Positions 17,594 through 25,479 of a stretch of DNA of 46,347 nt are shown here, one piece after another. Source of the stretch: Bryobacterales bacterium (GTDB taxonomy: Bacteria; Acidobacteriota; Terriglobia; Bryobacterales; Bryobacteraceae). A model generated the notes under the pieces. The model was not told where the DNA came from and did no database searches. It saw only the letters and a program-made list of their open reading frames with translations. Made by a program: the position numbers and the translations under genes. The stretch lies in the NCBI GenBank assembly GCA_003166865.1, contig PMUP01000013.1:1-46347 (forward strand). Direction: 5' to 3'. Each line of letters starts with the position of its first letter. Positions within the stretch are counted from its first letter, which is position 1.

Positions 17594-17755
17594 CTACCCT
17601 GGACGTTGCTCCTTCTCCAGAGGCACCCAAACCCACGCTTCCACGTAGGCCCCTCCGACCGCAACGGAGACGCGCGCATCGGCGTCCACTTCGATTTGGC
17701 CCTCTTCGTGATACAGTTCCCGGGCCCGGGTTCGAAAATTCTCGCCGCTCTTCAT
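17594..17755 (-). CDS. Small 53-residue protein upstream of the Eco29kI-like remnant
   Basis: An ATG at 17753-17755 preceded by AGGAGG at six bases opens a 53-codon frame ending in TAG, a strong start for such a short gene. The protein (MKSGENFRTRARELYHEEGQ at the start) is acidic, with a beta-like middle (VSVAVGGAYVEAWVWVPLE). It ends three bases before the Eco29kI-like remnant, so it was probably the first gene of that restriction operon. I do not recognise the family. A small control or accessory protein is possible, but no helix-turn-helix is visible. Confidence 0.65.
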   Translation of the reverse strand: MKSGENFRTRARELYHEEGQIEVDADARVSVAVGGAYVEAWVWVPLEKEQRPG

Positions 17756-17899
17756 TAGTTTCCTCCTGTTGTACGGGCGGGAGTTGCGAATGGCGCTGTC
17801 GCCCTCAATAAATAAGGTACACCTGCTCGCAGGAAACTGCGAAGTGTTCCCTCAACTGATTGTTGGGCGTCTCGCCGTGGCAAACTCCGAGGACATACC

Positions 17900-18979
17900 T
17901 CATACCGCCAAATGGAACTGTTCGTCGAGCACAACGTTGGAGAGCCTGAACCCGTCGATAAGGCAAATCGGATTCTTTCCCTCTTCGCTGGCTTCATTAA
18001 TGGCTGCTTTTGAGAAATGGCCGGTCGTGATGACAGCTCCCCTGGCAAATTGCTGCAGGCTGCCGCGCAACTCGGCAACTTCCTTGCGCCCGATGGAGTG
18101 CAGCCAACGCTTCGCCTGCACCTGAACCAGCGTGTTTTCGAAGATCCAAGTGCGGCCACCAGCTCTGGCGTTCACGTCAATCCCCCCATCGGCGCTGAAC
18201 TTCGTGACACAAACATCCAAAAAGCCGCAGTGTACGAGCAAATCCTTAATAAAACGCTCGAAGGTCTTCGGCTCCATCGCCAACAGCTTGCCACGGACGT
18301 GTTCAATCCGTTCGATGTTCTCAGGCTTCTGGTAATCGCGCCCGTCAACGATTTCGTCGTCGCCAACGCTACTAGCGGCCCGGCGTCTCGACGCAGTTAG
18401 TATTTCGCTCGAGAGCGCCGCGTCGCGTGCTAGCGGCAGAACGTGCGGTTCACGATGGATCTTGAATTCGAAAAGCCAGGCCTTGCGAACTTTGCCACTG
18501 GCGTCAAGCTGGGTATCCGGATAGTGACGAAGGTATTCAAGCAACCCCAGATACTTCCAGCGCCTTGGTCCTACAGTTCTGTCTCTTCTGCTTGCTATCA
18601 GTGCAAATCCGTGGATGGGAAAATTGAATAGTTTTTGCTCGATCAACCGGCTGTTTGCCCCGGACAGCGTCTGCTGACCAAGTTTTCCCGCCGCCGTGTA
18701 CGTTAGGATGCCTTCCTCTAAACGGTCATGGTACGGATTCTCGCCGACACTGTGGAAACTTTGCACGGAGGTGAAAATGACCGCCCTGAGGACTGCCTTG
18801 CTCTGCAACCCGAGACGGATACCGCCGGCATTCGATACGTTGAGAGACCTGAAGATCTCGTCGTTCGAGTAGAGCTCTCCAACTTGTAACGCTTCAATCG
18901 TTGGGGCGGACACGTTGTCTCGATCCATTATGCATCTGAATTCCGGACAATCCTCTATTCTAGCCTGCAGGTAATTCAC
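17900..18979 (-). CDS. Mrr-like restriction endonuclease with N-terminal recognition domain
   Basis: As written from the GTG at 18979 this is 359 residues. The C-terminal part (about 230-350) is an Mrr_cat nuclease: FERFIKDLLVHCGF, the catalytic SADGGIDV (Asp) and VQVQAKRW (Gln-x-Lys). The N-terminal part holds ENPYHDRLEEGILTYTAAGK, QTLSGANSRLIEQ and PIHGFALI. This resembles base-modification-reading domains found ahead of HNH or Mrr nucleases, so it may be a type IV enzyme cutting modified DNA. The first residues (VNYLQ) come from a gene remnant, so the true start may be the ATG at 18928. No cognate methylase is nearby, which suits a modification-dependent enzyme. Confidence 0.78.
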   Translation of the reverse strand: MNYLQARIEDCPEFRCIMDRDNVSAPTIEALQVGELYSNDEIFRSLNVSNAGGIRLGLQSKAVLRAVIFTSVQSFHSVGENPYHDRLEEGILTYTAAGKLGQQTLSGANSRLIEQKLFNFPIHGFALIASRRDRTVGPRRWKYLGLLEYLRHYPDTQLDASGKVRKAWLFEFKIHREPHVLPLARDAALSSEILTASRRRAASSVGDDEIVDGRDYQKPENIERIEHVRGKLLAMEPKTFERFIKDLLVHCGFLDVCVTKFSADGGIDVNARAGGRTWIFENTLVQVQAKRWLHSIGRKEVAELRGSLQQFARGAVITTGHFSKAAINEASEEGKNPICLIDGFRLSNVVLDEQFHLAV

Positions 18980-19045
18980 CGCTCGCTCGCCGTTTTGATC
19001 AGTTCGTGGGAGGCTCTTGGGGAGCTCGTAGATCGATCAAGTCAC
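18966..19045 (-). pseudogene. Partial duplicate of the 3' end of the 193-residue secreted-protein gene
   Basis: This stretch matches the coding sequence near 19872-19952: both carry near-identical text for GAGCTCGTAGATCGA, the GTCACGG/GCACGG word and the GTTTTGATCAG region, in the same orientation. Relative to the intact gene it has small deletions and a one-base frameshift. The match ends at CTGCAG (18966-18971), where the Mrr-like sequence begins. The join therefore marks one edge of an insertion or a recombination event. Confidence 0.7.
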
Positions 19046-19156
19046 GGGAGCGGTTGGTGAAGGGCTGCCGCCTTGTGCTGCGGGGGAAGCAAACTAGATA
19101 GGAGGTGTCCCGGGTTCTGCGATGATAAGGTATTCTCGCAAGGGACAAGACGAGCC

Positions 19157-19819
19157 GTGTGCTTTTCAGCAACAGCGAACTTCGTTGGTAGCGCAGCTCT
19201 GGGCGCCATCGGCGTCGTCACCTTGACCAAGGTGAAGCACAGGCGCGAGCTGCTTTTCGCGGCGCTGCCCGCGCTATTCGCCGTTCATCAGTTCATCGAG
19301 GGATTCGTCTGGCTGGGATTGGATGGGATTCTTTCGCCCGCGGTGGCGCACGACATGGGCGCGGCGTTCATGCTCTATGCGCAGGGGCTGCTCCCTTTCC
19401 TGCTGCCGCTCAGCGTGCTGCTGTTCGAGGCTGACGTGAAGAGCCGCAGGCGCATGCTGCCGTTCCTGGTGCTGGGTGGAGCAACGACGCTCTACACATT
19501 GTGGGCGTTGACGGCGTACCCGTTGCAGCTCTACATCAAGGGAAACAGTATCGTGTACATCAACCAAGCGACAAACAATACAGCGGTTGCGGTGCTGTAT
19601 GTGATTGCAACCTGCGGTTCGCTGTTCTTCTCGAAGGTCAGGCCGATGATAATCTTCGGCGCGGCAAACCTGACGATTGTCCTGGTTGTAATGGAGGTCA
19701 AGCGATACGCGTTCACCTCGCTGTGGTGTGCCTACGCGGCGATCGCGAGTCTGATCATCCTGGTCTACTTCTGGAGAAGCAGCGGAGATCGGCCGTTCCT
19801 CTACGCAAGGTCGATTTGA
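19157..19819 (+). CDS. Multi-pass membrane protein, DUF6629-like
   Basis: From the GTG at 19157 the protein is 220 residues and begins MCFSATANFVGSAALGAIGV; proteins I recall under DUF6629 characteristically start MCFSA. The frame extends 28 codons further upstream without family support, hence this start. About seven hydrophobic segments are visible, for example LLFAALPALFAVHQFIEG, AVAVLYVIATCGSLFF and LWCAYAAIASLIILVYFW. The QFIEGFVWLGL segment is the best-marked motif. The function is unknown. It converges on the following minus-strand gene, their ends four bases apart. Confidence 0.72.
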   Translation: MCFSATANFVGSAALGAIGVVTLTKVKHRRELLFAALPALFAVHQFIEGFVWLGLDGILSPAVAHDMGAAFMLYAQGLLPFLLPLSVLLFEADVKSRRRMLPFLVLGGATTLYTLWALTAYPLQLYIKGNSIVYINQATNNTAVAVLYVIATCGSLFFSKVRPMIIFGAANLTIVLVVMEVKRYAFTSLWCAYAAIASLIILVYFWRSSGDRPFLYARSI

Positions 19820-19823
19820 AGCT

Positions 19824-20405
19824 CTATTCGGCGGCGGGTTTCTTTTCGGTCAAGTCTTCCTGCAGGTGCTTCACTACTCGCTCGGCGGTTTTGGTCAGCT
19901 CCCGGGAGGTGTTGTTCTTGGGAGGCTCGTAGATCGACCAAAGCACGGACCGGCTGCCGCGGCTGACGATGAAGATATTGCCCTTGCCGTGACCCATGGT
20001 GGTGGGCCGGGCGCCGCCACTCAAATCCACTCCCGCCAGCGCGTCACCTCTGACGGCGATCTTGCCGGTGTCGCTCTTGCCGGTGTCGCTCTTGGCGGTG
20101 TCAGTCTTGGCGGCATCGGTCTTGGCGGCATCGGGGGCGGGCTTGGGCGGGGTGGGCGGAGGATACAGATCGTCGAGCTTATTCTCAAAAGACTCGCCCA
20201 CGCGATCGGTGATGATGGCGTCGGCCTTCTTCGGGTCCGTTACCACTTCGAAGATCCCGGCCTTGACAAGCTGGCTGGCCAGGAATTGATCCATGCTGGC
20301 GCTCATGGCCAGGATGTAAACGCGCTTCACCTCGCGGAGCTGAGGATTCACGCCGGCAAAGGCAACGCTGGCGGCAAGCATAATCCAAGCACAAAACAGC
20401 TTCAT
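19824..20405 (-). CDS. Exported protein of unknown function with Lys/Asp-rich repeats
   Basis: The 193-residue protein has a signal peptide (MKLFCAWIMLAASVAFAG). The first half reads VKRVYILAMSASMDQFLASQLVKAGIFEVVTDPKKADAIITDRVG, like the nucleotide-free Rossmann-like fold of small envelope proteins that assemble cell-surface factors. A low-complexity linker follows, built from five-residue units (DTAKS, DTGKS), then a conserved-looking C-terminus with GNIFIVSRGSRSVLWSIYEPPK. The function is not known. A degraded copy of its 3' end lies at 18966-19045, so the gene was once partly duplicated. It interrupts the plus-strand polysaccharide cluster. Confidence 0.75.
   Translation of the reverse strand: MKLFCAWIMLAASVAFAGVNPQLREVKRVYILAMSASMDQFLASQLVKAGIFEVVTDPKKADAIITDRVGESFENKLDDLYPPPTPPKPAPDAAKTDAAKTDTAKSDTGKSDTGKIAVRGDALAGVDLSGGARPTTMGHGKGNIFIVSRGSRSVLWSIYEPPKNNTSRELTKTAERVVKHLQEDLTEKKPAAE
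20061..20135. repeat. Five tandem 15-bp units inside the 193-residue protein gene
   Basis: Units start at 20061, 20076, 20091, 20106 and 20121. The first two are identical (CTTGCCGGTGTCGCT), the third is a close variant, and the last two form a second variant group (CTTGGCGGCATCGGT/G). On the minus strand each unit encodes five residues, such as DTGKS or DAAKT. The number of units may vary between strains. Confidence 0.85.
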
Positions 20406-20480
20406 GAGAATATGGTACCAGCGCCGGCCGAGCGGTTCTCAGGCACTACCCGGCTGTCATCATAAGTTTACAAGCCAAAC

Positions 20481-21167
20481 GTGTATAAGTCGCAACGGAT
20501 CACGGTTATCACTCCCTGTCTGAACGAGGAGCAAGGGATCGCGGGGGTATTGCGCCGCATGCCGGAATTCGTGGACCAGGTGATTGTAGTGGACAACGGA
20601 TCGACGGACCGGACGTCGGACGTGGCGCGATCCTTCGGCGCGGAGGTGATCCGCGAGCCGGTGCGCGGGTACGGAAGGAGCTACAAGCGGGGCTTTGCGT
20701 CGGCGACAGGCGACATCATCATTACGTTGGACGGCGATCACAGTTATCCCCCGGATGCTATCTCTTATCTGTTGGAAGCGCTGCTGCACCTGGATGTGGA
20801 TTTCTTGAACGCCTCGCGGTTTCCGGTGCGCGACTCGAACGCGATGAGCATGAAACACCGGCTGGGCAACTGGATTTTGTCGCTGGCGATGTCGGTGCTG
20901 TATTTCCGTTGGGTGCGCGATTCGCAATCGGGCATGTGGGTTTTCCGGCGTTCGATCCTGAAGGACATTTGTCTGGAATCCGACGGCATGGCGTTTTCCG
21001 AGGAGATCAAGATCGAGGCGCTGAAAAGCCCGCGCGTACGCTTCGCGGAGATCTCGATTCTCTATTCGTCGCGGATGGGCGAGATCAAGCTGAATCCGTG
21101 GCGTGACGGCTTTTACAACCTGTACTTCCTGGTGAAGAAACGGTTCTCGGCAGGCCGCGCCCGGTGA
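20481..21167 (+). CDS. Family 2 glycosyltransferase (dolichyl-phosphate-mannose-synthase-like)
   Basis: The 228-residue protein starts at a GTG and has the GT-A motifs VITPCLNEEQGI, VIVVDNGSTDRTSD and the metal-binding DGDHSYPPD (about 82-90), then SQSGMWVFRR. It has the size and order of the single-domain polyprenyl-phosphate sugar transferase group, which load mannose or glucose onto a lipid phosphate. No C-terminal membrane helices are evident, so it would act at the cytoplasmic face. It opens the second block of the polysaccharide cluster and overlaps the next gene by four bases (GTGA). Confidence 0.86.
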   Translation: MYKSQRITVITPCLNEEQGIAGVLRRMPEFVDQVIVVDNGSTDRTSDVARSFGAEVIREPVRGYGRSYKRGFASATGDIIITLDGDHSYPPDAISYLLEALLHLDVDFLNASRFPVRDSNAMSMKHRLGNWILSLAMSVLYFRWVRDSQSGMWVFRRSILKDICLESDGMAFSEEIKIEALKSPRVRFAEISILYSSRMGEIKLNPWRDGFYNLYFLVKKRFSAGRAR

Positions 21168-22177
21168 CTCGCGTGGCGGTCATCATCCCCACCTGGAACC
21201 GGTCGTCGCTATTGGCGCGGGTGCTCGCTGATCTTGGACGGCAAACCTATCCGATCGAGCGCGTGATTGTGGTGGACAACGGCTCGACCGACGATTCGGC
21301 GGCGGTGGCTCGGCGAGCCGGGGCCGAAGTGATAGCGCTCGGAACGAACGCGGGCTTCGCGGCGGCGGTGAACCGGGGGATCGGGCACGCAGGTTCGGAG
21401 GCCGGCACCGAGTGGATCGCGGTGTTGAATAACGATGTCACGCTGGAGCCCGATTGGCTTGCACAGGTAATGGCGAAGGTGGGCGATGCATGGTTTGCGA
21501 CGGGTAAGTTGCTGGATGCTTCGGCGCACGATCGGATCGAGGGATGCTTTGACGCGTTGTGCCGCGGCGGGTGCGCGTGGCGGTGTGGGCATGGGCGGCT
21601 CGACTCCGAGCTTTGGAACCAGCCAAGGAGCATCCAGTTAGCGCCCTTCACGGCGGCGGTTTTTCGTGCTGACTTATTCCGCCGCGTGGGTTTACTGGAC
21701 GAACAGTTTGAGAGTTACTTGGAAGACGTGGATTTCGGCCTGCGCTGCGCGGAACTGGGGCTGAGCGGCTTATATGTGCCGGAGGCAATCGCGTATCACG
21801 CGGGCAGCGCGACGCTGGGGCGGTGGCATCGGGACACGGTGCGGAAGATAGCGCGCAATCAATTGCTGTTGGTGGCGAAACACTATCCGCAGGATTGGAT
21901 CAAACGCTATGGCTGGTGCGTCTTAATCGCTCAAACCTTATGGGGATTCGTCGCTCTGCGCCACGGAGCTTTTCGAGGCTACCTGGCGGGCAAGATCGAA
22001 GGGGCGCGCGGCTTCCAGGCAGCGCGGGGGCGCGCGGCGCGGGGGGAACACTCGGCCAACTTTCCTGCCATCGTCCAATTTTCTGCGATCATCGAGCGGG
22101 GCGAACAGGAAATCCGCGAGCTGCAGACCTTGACGGGCTTCGATCTGTTCTGGCGGTTGTATTTTGCTTTGACATGA
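21164..22177 (+). CDS. Family 2 glycosyltransferase, rhamnosyltransferase-like
   Basis: The 337-residue protein starts at a GTG overlapping the previous stop. It has VAVIIPTWNRSSLL, VIVVDNGSTDDSAA, GTNAGFAAAVNRGI, VLNNDVTLEPDW (DxD-type site) and a SYLEDVDFGLRCAELG motif, where the Asp/Glu act in catalysis. This is the arrangement of COG1216 (WbbL/RfbN-like) enzymes that add rhamnose or similar deoxy sugars. The C-terminal 90 residues are basic and may contact the membrane. It overlaps the next gene by ATGA. Confidence 0.87.
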   Translation: MTRVAVIIPTWNRSSLLARVLADLGRQTYPIERVIVVDNGSTDDSAAVARRAGAEVIALGTNAGFAAAVNRGIGHAGSEAGTEWIAVLNNDVTLEPDWLAQVMAKVGDAWFATGKLLDASAHDRIEGCFDALCRGGCAWRCGHGRLDSELWNQPRSIQLAPFTAAVFRADLFRRVGLLDEQFESYLEDVDFGLRCAELGLSGLYVPEAIAYHAGSATLGRWHRDTVRKIARNQLLLVAKHYPQDWIKRYGWCVLIAQTLWGFVALRHGAFRGYLAGKIEGARGFQAARGRAARGEHSANFPAIVQFSAIIERGEQEIRELQTLTGFDLFWRLYFALT

Positions 22178-23136
22178 AACTCACCGGCGTTGTGGTGGTC
22201 ACTTACAATTCGGCGGAAGTGATCGAGCGATGCCTGGATTCGTGCGGCGACTTACCGGTGGTGGTGATCGACAATGCGTCACGCGACGAGACGTGCGCGT
22301 TGGTGCGACGGCGGCCGGGCGTCACTCTGATTGCAAATGCGGATAACCATGGATTCGCAGGCGCGGTGAATCAGGGCGTGGCGGCGCTCGCGACCGAGTT
22401 AATCCTGCTTCTGAATCCGGACGCGGAATTGACATCGCGGGTTGACGAACTGGAGCAGGCTTGCGGCGAGGCTGGAACCGGCTTAGCGGCGGGGAAACTG
22501 GTGAACGAAGCTGGCCAAGTCCAGAAGGGCTTCACGCTGCGGCGATTTCCAACGCCCGGGACGCTGGTGTGCGAGGTGTTGGGGATCAATCGCGTGCTGG
22601 CGTCTAATCCAGTGAATCGGCGATATCGCTGTCTGGACCTGGATCTGGATAGGGCGGGCGAGGCCGAGCAACCGCCGGGAGCCTTCCTGATGTTTCGCCG
22701 CGAAGTGTGGCAGCGGTTGGGCGGTTTTGACACACAGTTCCATCCACTGTGGTTTGAAGACGTGGACTTTTGTAAGCGGGCGCGTGACTTGGGCCTTAAA
22801 ATACGCTATGTGCCGCGAGTTACGGCGCGCCATCGGGGTGGCCACAGTATTGCTAGGCTGGAGTGGTCCTGCCGCGAGGTGTATTGGTATGTTAGCCTTC
22901 TAAGGTACGCCTCGAAGCACTTTCGCCCTCCCGGATACCGCCGGGTGACTGCGGCAGTGATGCTCGGTTGCATGTTTCGAACGGCCGTTGAGATAGTGCG
23001 GCGGCGAAGTTTCAGGCCAATTGGGGTATATGGAAAGATAAGTCGGCTCGCGGGACGTAGTCTAATCTCTGGCCGTGTCGGTGAACTAAGCTTTTTGAGC
23101 AATTGCAGCAAGGCAACAGAGCAGCGACAGTTGTAA
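22174..23136 (+). CDS. Family 2 glycosyltransferase, rhamnosyltransferase-like
   Basis: The start is the ATG at 22174, overlapping the previous stop; the frame is open further upstream, but there it only shadows the earlier gene. The 320-residue protein has GVVVVTYNSAEVIERC, VVVIDNASRDETC, NHGFAGAVNQGVA, LLNPDAELT and FHPLWFEDVDFCKRARDLG, then a His-containing TARHRGGHS. These are COG1216 GT2 features. It is one of three related, consecutive enzymes (21164, 22174, 23168) that likely each add one residue of the repeat unit. Confidence 0.87.
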   Translation: MKLTGVVVVTYNSAEVIERCLDSCGDLPVVVIDNASRDETCALVRRRPGVTLIANADNHGFAGAVNQGVAALATELILLLNPDAELTSRVDELEQACGEAGTGLAAGKLVNEAGQVQKGFTLRRFPTPGTLVCEVLGINRVLASNPVNRRYRCLDLDLDRAGEAEQPPGAFLMFRREVWQRLGGFDTQFHPLWFEDVDFCKRARDLGLKIRYVPRVTARHRGGHSIARLEWSCREVYWYVSLLRYASKHFRPPGYRRVTAAVMLGCMFRTAVEIVRRRSFRPIGVYGKISRLAGRSLISGRVGELSFLSNCSKATEQRQL

Positions 23137-23167
23137 AAATACAAAAGAATAGAGACACGACCCATTC

Positions 23168-24223
23168 ATGCCCTGTAACGATCGGGTTTCAGTCACAATC
23201 GTCACATTTAACAGCGGTCGGTTTATCAAGCGGTGCCTGGAGTCGGTTTTAGCGCAGCGTTATCCCAACACGGAGTTTATCGTCGTCGATAACGCCTCGA
23301 CGGACGGAACGGTGGACATCCTGGAGCAGTTCGCGGATCGCTGCCGCGTTGTTTATAACGATGAGAACATCGGATTTGCGGCGGCGCAGAATCAGGCGAT
23401 CTCGATCAGCACCGGCGAGTGGGTGCTTACGTTGAATCCGGACGTTCTGCTGTTGCCGAACTTCGTCCAAGCACTGGCGGATGCGGGACAGATCGATCCA
23501 AAGATCGGTACGGTGTGCGGGAAGTTACTGACCATCCGGGCGAGTTTCGATTTGCCGGATAAGCCGCTAGTGGACTCCACGGGGATCTACTTCACTCCGA
23601 TGCTGCGTCATCTGGACCGGGGCAGCCAGGAGATAGACAACGGGCATTATCTGAACCACGAATTTGTTTTCGGCGCCACTGCCGCGGCTGCCTTGTTCCG
23701 GCGCGAGATGATTGAGGACATTTCGCTGGACGAGGAGTTTTTCGATCCCGATTTTTTCGTGTACCGCGAGGATGCCGACGTGGCCTGGCGGGCGCAACTG
23801 CTGGGCTGGCGCTGCATCTACACGCCGCACGCGCGCGGCTACCATGTGCGCAACGTTTTGCCGGGCAACCGGCGGGCGCTGCCTTCGGTGATCAACATGC
23901 ACTCGGTGAAGAACCGCTTCCTGATGCGCATGAAAAACATCACCTGGGATGTGTACCGCAGGAACTGGGTCTCCATCACGGTGCGCGACCTGGTGGTGAT
24001 TTCCTGTTGTCTGGTGCGCGAGCAAAGTTCGTTGAAGGCATTCTGGTACATCGCCAAGAACTGGAAGCGGGTGATGGCCAAGCGGCGCGAGATCATGAGC
24101 CGCAAGCGGGTGGATGACGAGTACATCGCGCATTGGTTCAGCTATCGTCCGGTGAGCGCGCCGGCCAGCAAAACCAAGCTATCGGGGCGTGCTTTGGCGC
24201 GTTCCAAGGCAGCGCGAGGCTGA
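23168..24223 (+). CDS. Family 2 glycosyltransferase
   Basis: The 351-residue protein has VSVTIVTFNSGRFIKRC, FIVVDNASTDGTVD, NIGFAAAQNQAI, TLNPDVLLLPNF and FVYREDADVAWRAQLLG, again the COG1216 layout. GFTRxG-like lids are replaced by RGYHVRNVLPGNRR. It begins 31 bases after the previous stop. Its TGA (24221-24223) lies in the same reading frame as the following GT4 sequence, which lacks a start codon, so the two may once have formed one protein. The C-terminal 25 residues are basic and linker-like. Confidence 0.87.
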   Translation: MPCNDRVSVTIVTFNSGRFIKRCLESVLAQRYPNTEFIVVDNASTDGTVDILEQFADRCRVVYNDENIGFAAAQNQAISISTGEWVLTLNPDVLLLPNFVQALADAGQIDPKIGTVCGKLLTIRASFDLPDKPLVDSTGIYFTPMLRHLDRGSQEIDNGHYLNHEFVFGATAAAALFRREMIEDISLDEEFFDPDFFVYREDADVAWRAQLLGWRCIYTPHARGYHVRNVLPGNRRALPSVINMHSVKNRFLMRMKNITWDVYRRNWVSITVRDLVVISCCLVREQSSLKAFWYIAKNWKRVMAKRREIMSRKRVDDEYIAHWFSYRPVSAPASKTKLSGRALARSKAARG

Positions 24224-24241
24224 CCCGGGAGGCAGGCCGCG

Positions 24242-25375
24242 GCGCGCATCGCGATTCTCGGCACCCGCGGGATTCCGGCACGCTATGGCGGGTTTGAGAC
24301 GTTTGCCGAAGAGCTTTCCACTCGTCTGGCCGCGCGAGGGCACCAGGTCACGGTGTACTGCCGGGAGCGGTACTCCGAGCCGGCATCACATTCCGGGTCA
24401 ATCTATCGGGGTGTTTTCCTGGTATACTTGCCAACCTGGCGCCACAAGTATTTCGACACCATCGTCCACACTTTTTTCTCCACGCTGCATCTGATCACTC
24501 ACAGGACCGACATCGCGTTGTATTGCAATGGCGCGAATGCGATCTTCACCGTGCTGCCGCGCCTGGCGGGCGTTCCAACCGCGCTGAATGTGGACGGCCT
24601 GGAGCGCAAGCGTAAGAAGTGGAATCGCGTGGCGAAGGCCTGGTATGCGATTTCGGAGTGGCTGGCGACATTTTGCGCGAGCGTGGTGGTCACCGACGCG
24701 CGAAGTATCGCCCGCTATTATCTGGAGCGCTACGGGAAGCACACCGAATTTATTCCCTACGGGGCCGAGACCGGCAAGGTGCCTGCGGATGGTGTCTTGA
24801 GCAAGCTCGGTCTCGAAGCCAGCCGCTATTTTCTGTACGTCAGCCGGCTGGAGCCGGAGAACAATGCGCTGGCGGTGCGCGAGGCGTTCGAGCAGGTGGT
24901 GGCGCCAGTGAAACTGGCGTTGATCGGTGACGCGCCGTACGCCGAAGAGTACATCCAGAAGATACGCGCCACGCAAGATCCGCGCGTGGTCATGCCGGGT
25001 GCGATTTATGGCGCGGGATATCACGAGTTGCTGTCCAACTGCCTGGCGTACATCCATGCGACCGAGGTGGGCGGCACGCATCCGGCGCTGATCGAGGCGA
25101 TGGGGCGCGGGGCGCTAGTGCTGTACTTGAATACGCCGGAGAACACCGAGGTGGCTGGGGGCGCGGGGATGGCGTTTGAGCTCGCCAATCTAGAGGAAAA
25201 GCTCGGTGAAGTGCTGCGAATGAGTTCCGAAGAGCGCTCGGAATGGGGCCGGAGGGCGGCCGAGCGCGTGGCCGAGCGCTACGGATGGGAAGCGGTGACT
25301 CACCAATATGAAACGCTGCTGACGGGTCTAGTGAGGAACTCGCGCAAAACGGATTCTCGGCGGCGGGTGAAGTGA
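24242..25375 (+). CDS. Family 4 glycosyltransferase, start codon missing or non-canonical
   Basis: Coding signal begins at about 24242: the codons give RIAILGTRGIPARYGGFETF, the normal N-terminus of DUF1972-type GT4 enzymes, where Met is expected at GCG (24242). No ATG, GTG or TTG lies between the preceding TGA (24221) and 24353. Starting at the GTG at 24353 would leave 340 residues and delete the conserved N-terminal loop. Later parts are normal: YFLYVSRLEPENN, VKLALIGDAPY, CLAYIHATEVGGTHPALIEAMGRG with the Glu of the GT-B active site. GGGAGG precedes at 24226-24231. Options are an ATC start (24248), readthrough from the GT2 gene, or a sequence error. Confidence 0.72.
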   Translation, partial: ARIAILGTRGIPARYGGFETFAEELSTRLAARGHQVTVYCRERYSEPASHSGSIYRGVFLVYLPTWRHKYFDTIVHTFFSTLHLITHRTDIALYCNGANAIFTVLPRLAGVPTALNVDGLERKRKKWNRVAKAWYAISEWLATFCASVVVTDARSIARYYLERYGKHTEFIPYGAETGKVPADGVLSKLGLEASRYFLYVSRLEPENNALAVREAFEQVVAPVKLALIGDAPYAEEYIQKIRATQDPRVVMPGAIYGAGYHELLSNCLAYIHATEVGGTHPALIEAMGRGALVLYLNTPENTEVAGGAGMAFELANLEEKLGEVLRMSSEERSEWGRRAAERVAERYGWEAVTHQYETLLTGLVRNSRKTDSRRRVK

Positions 25376-25479
25376 GAGTTCCTCCTCGGTTTGGAGGCTT
25401 GCCGCCGGGCCCTTTGCGCTTCTGAGCGTAAACAAGCGTTAGGGCTCAGGCTTTGCGGCTGGCATCCGATGAGGGCATC

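Noticed and set aside
20061-20135. CRISPR-like array
   Set aside because: The 15-base units are directly adjacent, without spacers, and encode in-frame residues of a protein.
21823-22173. Long N-terminal extension of the third GT2 gene
   Set aside because: This part is only another frame of the preceding gene; the ATG at 22174 starts the GT2 domain and gives the usual ATGA overlap.
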